Of a stretch of 7,693 bases of DNA, positions 1-5,491 are shown in pieces. Both the position numbers and the translations under genes were made by a program. The notes below the pieces were generated by a model. That model did no database searches. It worked only from the letters and a program-made list of their open reading frames with translations, and was not told where the DNA came from. Positions within the stretch are counted from its first letter, which is position 1, and every line of letters begins with the position of its first letter. This DNA comes from JBCCGI01 sp039029355 (GTDB taxonomy: Bacteria; Planctomycetota; UBA1135; GCA-002686595), in the NCBI GenBank assembly GCA_039029355.1, contig JBCCGI010000169.1, forward strand, positions 1 to 7,693, given 5' to 3'.

Positions 1-967
1 CCGGCGGACCGGCCGGGCCGGTCTCACCCTGGACACCCGCCGCGCCGGTCGGGCCCTGCGGGCCGGCCGGCCCGGTGCTGCCGGCCGGACCCGTCGACCC
101 CTGCGGGCCAGCCGGGCCGGTGGCCCCCGCGGTTCCCGCTGGACCGGTTGCCCCCTGCGGCCCGGTCGGCCCGGGCGGCCCTTGGGGACCGGCGGGCCCG
201 AGGAGCGTGGCGGTCTGCTGCGTGCTCCCATCGGGGAAGACGAAGCCACCGCTGCGCGAGCGAACGGTCCCGTCCACGTCGAGCCGGAACTCGGGATCCG
301 TCGTACCGAGCCCCATGTAGCCGGTGGTGTCGCTGAGGAACCAGTCGTCGCTGACGGGCGTCAGCATGCCCAGCGTCGGCACGCCGGAGGCCTGCAGCCC
401 GCACAGCCCGGTGCTCTGGTCGACGAGCGCGTCGAAGCACTTGCTCGCCACCGCGGTCAGCGCGTCGGGGAACGCGGGCAGCCCCAGCGGAGACGATGCG
501 AATGAGCCGCCGCCGAGGTTGTGGTGCAGCGTTGAGCCTGAGGCGCGGACGAGCCCCAGGTCGAGCTTGCCGTCGTGGTCGAAGTCGCGCCACTCGGCTC
601 CCAGAATCGGCCCGACTAGATCGAGTCCGCTCTCGGCGCCCACGACCGAGAACGTCCCGCCGGGCGCACCCCGGTACAGGTGACTCACTCCCGTCGGCAC
701 AACGACCAGCACGTCTTGGCGGCTATCGCCGTCGTAGTCGACGAAGGCGGCCTGTGCGACGTCCCGCAGGCCTCCGAGCCCGAGGGGCTCGGTCACGTCC
801 TGGAAGGCACCGTTGCCAAGGTTGCGGAACACGCGCAGGTCGCGACCCGCGCCGACCAGGACGGCGTCGTCGAGGCCGTCGGAATCGACGTCGACCCACC
901 GCAGGTGCTGGGGCGGTCGCTGGAGGGACGAGACAGCGGCGGAGGCAACGAGAGCGAGAAGGAGCAT
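1..967 (-). CDS. Secreted FG-GAP-like repeat protein with tail-fibre-like segment and collagen-like Gly-X-Y tail (3' end outside window)
   Basis: The frame is open from ATG at 967-965 to the window edge, giving 322 codons without a stop. Residues 1-14 (MLLLALVASAAVSS) form a short hydrophobic signal-peptide-like start with no basic n-region. Three acidic loops follow: VDVDSDGLDD (25-34), VDYDGDSRQD (76-85) and RDFDHDGKLD (127-136). Their first aspartates (D26, D77, D128) are exactly 51 residues apart, as expected for FG-GAP/VCBS-type blades binding Ca2+ in an extracellular beta-propeller. Residues 216-253 read TGYMGLGTTDPEF...SGGFVFPDGSTQQTA, a segment typical of bacterial tail-fibre-like proteins that often end in an S74-type chaperone domain. 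From G257 on there are 22 uninterrupted Gly-X-Y triplets, and the window ends inside them. A weak AGGA lies about 10 nt before the ATG. The frame stays open upstream and a TTG at 1063-1061 could extend it, but the signal-like start favours the ATG. Likely exported; ligand unknown. Confidence 0.9.
   Translation of the reverse strand, partial: MLLLALVASAAVSSLQRPPQHLRWVDVDSDGLDDAVLVGAGRDLRVFRNLGNGAFQDVTEPLGLGGLRDVAQAAFVDYDGDSRQDVLVVVPTGVSHLYRGAPGGTFSVVGAESGLDLVGPILGAEWRDFDHDGKLDLGLVRASGSTLHHNLGGGSFASSPLGLPAFPDALTAVASKCFDALVDQSTGLCGLQASGVPTLGMLTPVSDDWFLSDTTGYMGLGTTDPEFRLDVDGTVRSRSGGFVFPDGSTQQTATLLGPAGPQGPPGPTGPQGATGPAGTAGATGPAGPQGSTGPAGSTGPAGPQGPTGAAGVQGETGPAGPP
2..199 (-). repeat. Collagen-like Gly-X-Y coding repeat (22 triplets, runs out of the window)
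   Basis: The last 66 codons visible in the 967-1 gene are 22 perfect Gly-X-Y triplets, mainly GPA, GPQ, GPT, GAT and GST. The DNA is correspondingly a degenerate 9-bp-period repeat rich in ggnccngcn. Pro is common in the X position, and Thr, Ala and Gln in Y, as usual for bacterial collagen-like stalks, which trimerise without hydroxyproline. The true repeat number is unknown because the array reaches base 1. Confidence 0.93.
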
Positions 968-1226
968 AAGCGTCGGTCCTGGAAGCGGTCGGAGGGACGG
1001 CCGCAGAGCGCCCCCGACCCGGCCATCGGCTCGGTGCCGGCGCCCTCCCGCCAGGGCGTCCAACGCCAAGCGGTCCGGGACCCTGAAGCCGAATCGGCGG
1101 TTTCCCGCGCTCGGGCTCTCCAACGGGCTGCGCCCGAGGCGGCTCCGCGAGACCCCGGCCCCGGCCCCGGCTGCGCGAGCTAGCCGGCGGGTGCCCGGCG
1201 CGCGAGGCCCGTGGAGGTGGCCAGCC
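968..1226. other. Intergenic region, no gene seen
   Basis: This 259-bp gap lies between the stop of the kinase/STAND gene and the start of the FG-GAP gene. It holds a 6-bp hairpin (1041-1046 with 1053-1058, 6-nt loop), a 5-bp hairpin (1183-1187 with 1195-1199) about 28 nt past the stop of the STAND gene, and three tandem copies of ccccgg at 1153-1170. None of the hairpins is followed by a T-run on the minus strand, so no intrinsic terminator is called. No convincing -35/-10 pair for the downstream gene was found by eye. The gap may carry the FG-GAP gene's promoter, which is inference only. Confidence 0.6.
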
Positions 1227-4200
1227 TCACTCCGCGATGCCGCGGGCGGCTCGAAAGCCCACGATCAGGTCGCGGAGCCGCGGGTCGTAGCCGAAGCGCG
1301 TGGCGGCCCGCGCGAGGTCGGCGGGGACGCTGAAGCTGCCGCCGCGGAAGACGCGGGGTCCGGGGCCGTCCTCCCAGGCGCTGCTCTCGTCGGGAGCGCC
1401 TTCGTAGCTCTCGTGCATGTTGTCCTGGCACCACTCCCACAGGTTTCCGTGCATGTCGTGCAGCCCGAACCTGTTCGGCCGCTGCTTCGCGCCGACGGGG
1501 TGCGCGTTGCCGTCCGAGTTCGCCGCGTACCACCCCACCTCGGCCAGGTCGGATTCCCCGGCGCCCGACCAGTAGGGCGTTCGGCTTCCCGCCCGGCAGG
1601 CGTACTCCCACTCGGCCTCGCTCGGCAGGCGGAGGCCGCGCTTGGCACCCCACTCGGCGATCTCGTTCCAGCTCTTCGCGGACTGCGGTGGAGCGGTGCG
1701 TCCCGCGCGCGCTGCCGGCTCTTCCTCGTCATCGAGCCCGTCCCATTGGGGCGTCGTGACCTCGTACTTGCCCAGGAAGAACGGCTCCACCGCCACGGGA
1801 TGCTGCGGTCCCTCCTCCTCGCGCTGCCCCGCCTCGTCCTCGGGCGCTCCCATCAGGAAGTCGCCCCCTGGAATCAGCACCAGCACCACCGCCATGCCGT
1901 AGGAGGGCTGCACCTGCCCGCTGTCCCAGCTGCCCTCCCAGACCGGAGTGTCGCCGGTCCCCGGGACGTAGAACTCCCACAGCCCCGAGCGCTCGTCCCG
2001 GCCGAGGGGCAGCAGGCCGCCCTGGGGGGGCAGGTCGAGGGCGGCGAAGGCCTCGTCGGCCGCCACGGAATCGCGGCACCGCGCCCAGAGCCCGAAGCGC
2101 TCGGTGACCTCGACCCGCTGCCGCTCGGCCGCGCGGATCTCGCGGTCGAACTCCTCGGAACGGGCGAGCATCGCCGCGAGCCGCGCGCGCCGGGCCGACG
2201 CCTCGTCGAGGCCCGCGAGGCCGCGCCGGTAGCCGTCGCGACGGGCGCGGAGCGCGCGCGCCTCGCCGAGCCACGCGTCGAGTCCTGCGAGGATCGCCTC
2301 CTCGGTGTTCCCCCGCACCAGCCCCTCGCGGGACCGCTCGACCAGGACGTCGAGCAGGAGCGGGTCGGTGGCCTCGAGCTGGCGGCGCGCGGCCCGCTGG
2401 AAGGCGAACCCAACCGAGACGACGGTGAGCACCACGCCGACCAGGACGGCCGCAAGGGCCGCGCGCCTGCGGCGGGCGCGGGCGTGGCTGCGGTCGATGA
2501 AGGCGCTCTCTTCGGCGAGCAGATCGATGCCCCGCTCCTGCCGCCAGCGCAGCGCCTCGGCCAGGCGGCCGCCGGTCAACAGCTCCTGTGCGCTGTCGAA
2601 GCGCTGTACGTCGTGGCGCAGCCGTGCGCGCCACGACAGGAACTCGCGGTTGCTGTCCAGCCAGCGACGCAGCCGGCTCCAGTCGCGGATCAGCGCCTCG
2701 TGTGAGACCTCGAAGATGACCTCGCCCGCCTCGACGTCCGCGACCAGGAGGCGCTCCTGCTGCACGAGCGCCTCGACCAGGTCGAGGCCGTCCTCGAGCT
2801 CGGCCCGACACGCGCGGCGGCGCGTGTCCGCGGCTCCTTCGCTCGGGTGGACGAGCCGCAGGAAGATCCGCCGCAGGCGCTCGCGGTCCTCCTCGGATCG
2901 CGACTGATAGAAGCTCTCGGCGGCGCGGCTGATCGAGCCGAGCACGCCGCCTTGCCCGGCGTCCGCGCCCGCTTCCGACCGCCGCTCCTCCAGCACGCCG
3001 TCCGCGCTTCGCTCCCACAGCTCGCGCAGGTAGAACTCGAGCAGGGGCAGGCCTCCCGGCTCGCCGCGCAGGTCCCCCACGACGCTCTCGACGAGGCCGG
3101 GCGCCAGCGCGAGCCCCGCTCGCTTCGCCCGCCCCTCGATCGTGCGGCGTAGATCGGATTCGGCCATCGGAGCCAGGTGGATGGTGGCGTCCTGCAGGTG
3201 CTGCGCGAGGCGCTTGGACTCCAGCGCCCTCCCGCAGAAGTCGCCGCGCAGCGCGAGCACGACCCGCAGGGAGCCGCAGCGCTCGAGGCCGATGAAGAGC
3301 AGTTCGAGGAACAGCTCGCGCTCCTCCGGCGAGCGGCAGGTCGTGAACAGCTCCTCGCCCTGGTCGACGCAGACCAAAAGGCGCGTGTTGCCCGGCGTTT
3401 CGTCCAGAACGACCTGGACCATCTCGGCGAGCCCGAGCTGACCCTCGCGCAGCTCCCGCGCGCGCCGCGCGGTGCGGGTCAGGCGTTCGTCCGCGTCGGC
3501 GTCCGGCGCGAGCAGCGCGACGAAGGCCCGCGCGAGCTCGGCGACGGGCTCGGTCTTCGGAGTGAGGAGCAGGACCTCCCAGCGCTCTCCCTCCCGGGCT
3601 CGGAGCCGCGGGACCAGGCCCGCCTGGATCAGCGAGGACTTGCCCGCTCCCGACGCGCTGACGACGCCCACGAAGGGGTGTCGGTCGACCCGCTCGAGCA
3701 GCGCGCCGGCCTCGGCCTCGCGGCCGAAGAAGAGGGCTGAGTCCTCCTCGCGGAAGGCGAGCAGGCCGCGGAAGGGGCAGACCTCCGAGCGCGTCCGCTG
3801 CGCGAGCCCCTTCTGCTCGAGGCCGAGCAGTCCGTCCAGCGCGGCGACGGTGAGGAGCTCGCGCTGCCGCCCGTCGTCGATCGAGCGGCGCAGGTCGATC
3901 CAGGTCGGGAAGCTCAGCAGGCTCAGGGGAGGGTCGCCTTCGAAGCCCGGCAGCAGCACCGGCAGCACGTGTGTCGCCGTGCCGGACGCCCGAGCAAGAA
4001 CGCGCGCGAGGTCGCGCCGCTGCTGCGGGTCGAGGCCGTGCCGCCCCAGGAAGAAGACCACGGTGTCGCACTCGTCGAGGCCAGCCTCGAGCGTCGTCCG
4101 CTCGTCCTCGGACCACTCCCTGAGGAGCGGGGCGACGACGTTGCGATCGCGGCCGTGCGCCGTCGCGAAGATGCGGCTGTGCTCGCGCGGCGCCGCGTGC

Positions 4201-5237
4201 ACCGTGGAGGGCGCTGGTCGCCCGGCGAGCTCGGCGAGCTGAAACAGAGCCGCGCCCGTCAGGCGCGTGGACGAGGGCAGGCACGCCCGCAGGTCCTCGG
4301 CGAGCTCCCCCATCGAGGCGTAGCGCCGTTCCGGCCGGGTCGCCAGCGCGCGCAGGCAGACGCGACGAAGCGCGACGGAGAGCCGCGGGTTCGTCGCGCC
4401 CGGGTCCGGCGGGTCGCGGAAGAGGACGTTGCGCAGCGCCTCCTTCTGGCTCGCGCCCGCGAAGGGAGGCACGAGCGTCAGCGCCTCGAACAGCGAGGCT
4501 CCCGTGGAGAACACGTCCGTCCGATGGTCCAGCCCCGCGTGGCCCCCGGCGACCTGCTCGGGGCTCATGTAGTGCGGCGTGCCGACGAAGTCGCCGGTCT
4601 TCGAGAAGGACAGCTCGCCCTCGAACCAGGCGAGCCCGAAGTCCGCCACCTTCGCGCGGCCGTCCTCGGTGATCAGGATGTTGCCCGGCTTGACGTCGCG
4701 ATGGATGATCCCCGACCTGTGGGAGGCGTGCAGGCCTTCGGCAACGCCGACGAACAGCTCGACGATCGCGTCTTCGTAGCCCGGGGGCACCTCGGGGAGG
4801 CGCCGCTGCTCATCGATCAGGTGCGCGAGCGTTCGGGCGCGCGGCACCAGCTCCTGCGCGATGAAGTGCCGGCCCTCGTGCTCGCCGAAGCTGTAGACGG
4901 TGACGATGTTGGGATGCGAGAGCTGCGCCCCGGCCTTGGCCTCGCAGCGGAAGCGCTCGAGCGCCCGCGGCGACGCCAGGATGTTCGGCGACACGAGCTT
5001 CAGCGCGACGTGGCGGTCCAGGGTGTGGTCGCGGGCCTCCCACACCTCCCCCATTCCGCCGGCTCCGAGCGGGCGCAGGATCTCGAAGTCGCCGATCCGT
5101 TGGCCGGGCTGGGTCGCGGGCGGGGGCTCGGAGCCGAACAGCGCTCTGGGCTCCTTGGCGACCAGCTCGCGGATCGCGTTCAGAACGGAGCTGGGCAGCT
5201 CCTCGGATTCGCGGCTCTTGTGGGGCGGCTCAGTCAT
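1227..5237 (-). CDS. Membrane STAND signalling protein: Ser/Thr kinase - TIR-like - nSTAND1 NTPase - TM - FGE-sulfatase domain
   Basis: 1,336 residues, ATG 5237-5235, stop TGA 1229-1227. (1) PknB-type kinase, about 47-320: glycine loop LGAGGMGEV (57-65), K80 in VALK, E99, HRDVKPGN (179-186), DFG 199-201 and SPE 225-227, so probably active. (2) TIR-like domain, about 353-472: DTVVFFLGRHGL, HVLPVLLPG and TWIDLRRSIDD; it is short at its N-terminal half. (3) nSTAND1 ATPase, about 487-865: entry motif CPFRGLLAFREED, Walker A SASGAGKSS (527-535), Walker B LLVCVDQGEEL (620-630), LRGDF (663-667), GGLPLLEFYLRELW and winged-helix VSHEALIRDWSRLRRWL. (4) One TM helix, 926-946, after an RRRR block, predicting a cytoplasmic N-terminus and an extracytoplasmic C-terminus. 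(5) Charged, probably coiled-coil linker, about 950-1060. (6) FGE-sulfatase/C-type-lectin-fold domain, about 1112-1334: IPGGDFLMG, LRLPSEAEWEYACRAG, GNLWEWCQD and GFRAAR. The catalytic cysteine pair of true FGE is absent, so it is probably a ligand-binding domain. Inferred role: a sensor that opens the NTPase switch to activate kinase and/or TIR. The in-frame TTG at 5354 would add 39 residues of non-protein-like character and was rejected. No clear Shine-Dalgarno precedes the ATG. Confidence 0.97.
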   Translation of the reverse strand: MTEPPHKSRESEELPSSVLNAIRELVAKEPRALFGSEPPPATQPGQRIGDFEILRPLGAGGMGEVWEARDHTLDRHVALKLVSPNILASPRALERFRCEAKAGAQLSHPNIVTVYSFGEHEGRHFIAQELVPRARTLAHLIDEQRRLPEVPPGYEDAIVELFVGVAEGLHASHRSGIIHRDVKPGNILITEDGRAKVADFGLAWFEGELSFSKTGDFVGTPHYMSPEQVAGGHAGLDHRTDVFSTGASLFEALTLVPPFAGASQKEALRNVLFRDPPDPGATNPRLSVALRRVCLRALATRPERRYASMGELAEDLRACLPSSTRLTGAALFQLAELAGRPAPSTVHAAPREHSRIFATAHGRDRNVVAPLLREWSEDERTTLEAGLDECDTVVFFLGRHGLDPQQRRDLARVLARASGTATHVLPVLLPGFEGDPPLSLLSFPTWIDLRRSIDDGRQRELLTVAALDGLLGLEQKGLAQRTRSEVCPFRGLLAFREEDSALFFGREAEAGALLERVDRHPFVGVVSASGAGKSSLIQAGLVPRLRAREGERWEVLLLTPKTEPVAELARAFVALLAPDADADERLTRTARRARELREGQLGLAEMVQVVLDETPGNTRLLVCVDQGEELFTTCRSPEERELFLELLFIGLERCGSLRVVLALRGDFCGRALESKRLAQHLQDATIHLAPMAESDLRRTIEGRAKRAGLALAPGLVESVVGDLRGEPGGLPLLEFYLRELWERSADGVLEERRSEAGADAGQGGVLGSISRAAESFYQSRSEEDRERLRRIFLRLVHPSEGAADTRRRACRAELEDGLDLVEALVQQERLLVADVEAGEVIFEVSHEALIRDWSRLRRWLDSNREFLSWRARLRHDVQRFDSAQELLTGGRLAEALRWRQERGIDLLAEESAFIDRSHARARRRRAALAAVLVGVVLTVVSVGFAFQRAARRQLEATDPLLLDVLVERSREGLVRGNTEEAILAGLDAWLGEARALRARRDGYRRGLAGLDEASARRARLAAMLARSEEFDREIRAAERQRVEVTERFGLWARCRDSVAADEAFAALDLPPQGGLLPLGRDERSGLWEFYVPGTGDTPVWEGSWDSGQVQPSYGMAVVLVLIPGGDFLMGAPEDEAGQREEEGPQHPVAVEPFFLGKYEVTTPQWDGLDDEEEPAARAGRTAPPQSAKSWNEIAEWGAKRGLRLPSEAEWEYACRAGSRTPYWSGAGESDLAEVGWYAANSDGNAHPVGAKQRPNRFGLHDMHGNLWEWCQDNMHESYEGAPDESSAWEDGPGPRVFRGGSFSVPADLARAATRFGYDPRLRDLIVGFRAARGIAE

Positions 5238-5491
5238 CTGCGGCCGGGCAGGCGCGGCTTGGGGCCGCGGCGGTCGGCGCGGGACCGCCCGGCGGGCACA
5301 AGCGTGCTGGCCTTGCTCGTCTCTCTCCGCCAACGCGGCGCGACCCGCGGCCAACGCTTAGCAGGATACGGTCCCGCGGGGCCTGGCTGCTCGGAACTTC
5401 GGCTCCGCAGCTCTGCTCCCGAGGCCCCGCGCTCAGAACCCGGGACCGTTCCGGGCGTCACAAGCTCCTCAGGCGCCCGGATCCCCGTGGG
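5238..5491. other. Intergenic region upstream of the kinase/STAND gene
   Basis: This 254-bp gap separates the stop of the RWDG-repeat gene from the start of the kinase/STAND gene. Its main structure is a long inverted repeat (separate entry). A smaller hairpin lies at 5439-5455, with perfect 5-bp arms CCCGG and CCGGG, about 37 nt past the upstream stop. No T-run follows either on the minus strand. A TATCCT hexamer occurs on the minus strand at 5368-5363 but has no matching -35 element at 16-18 nt, so no promoter is called. Nothing protein-like is seen. Confidence 0.6.
5376..5430 (-). promoter_or_regulatory. Long inverted repeat, possible RNA hairpin or cruciform
   Basis: Arms GCGGGGCCT (5376-5384) and AGGCCCCGC (5422-5430) are perfectly complementary over 9 bp. 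Within the 37-nt loop, GCTGC (5386-5390) pairs with GCAGC (5407-5411). A transcript would fold into a stacked, GC-rich structure placed 62-116 nt past the RWDG gene's stop and about 140-190 nt before the STAND gene's ATG. It could be a Rho-independent-like transcript end lacking a U-tract, a processing or stability element, or a leader structure for the STAND gene. GC-rich DNA makes some chance pairing likely, but a perfect 9-bp match is worth noting. Confidence 0.4.

Noticed and set aside
1041..1058. Hairpin CGCCCT/AGGGCG as a terminator after the STAND gene
   Set aside because: It lies about 170-185 nt past the stop and has no T-run; such stems are common by chance in this base composition.
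1236..1904. Active formylglycine-generating enzyme for sulfatase maturation
   Set aside because: The catalytic cysteine pair is missing and the domain is fused to a STAND NTPase and kinase, so a sensor role fits better.
813..2705. Long open frame on the plus strand (630 codons)
   Set aside because: It lies antisense to the FGE-containing gene, its translation is low-complexity and rich in Arg, Ala, Pro and Gly with no recognisable motif, and long shadow frames are expected at this GC content.
1729..4284. Minus-strand open frame of 851 codons
   Set aside because: It is a shifted frame inside the kinase/STAND gene, made of Arg/Ala/Pro-rich sequence with no motifs.
5238..5354. TTG start at 5354 extending the kinase/STAND protein by 39 residues
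   Set aside because: The added residues are Arg/Ala/Pro-rich and non-domain-like, while the ATG at 5237 begins a normal pre-kinase leader.
5363..5368. TATCCT as a -10 box for the kinase/STAND gene
   Set aside because: No -35-like hexamer at the right spacing; a single hexamer is weak evidence.
5439..5455. Hairpin CCCGG/CCGGG as an intrinsic terminator of the RWDG gene
   Set aside because: Only 5 perfect pairs and no T-run after it on the minus strand.
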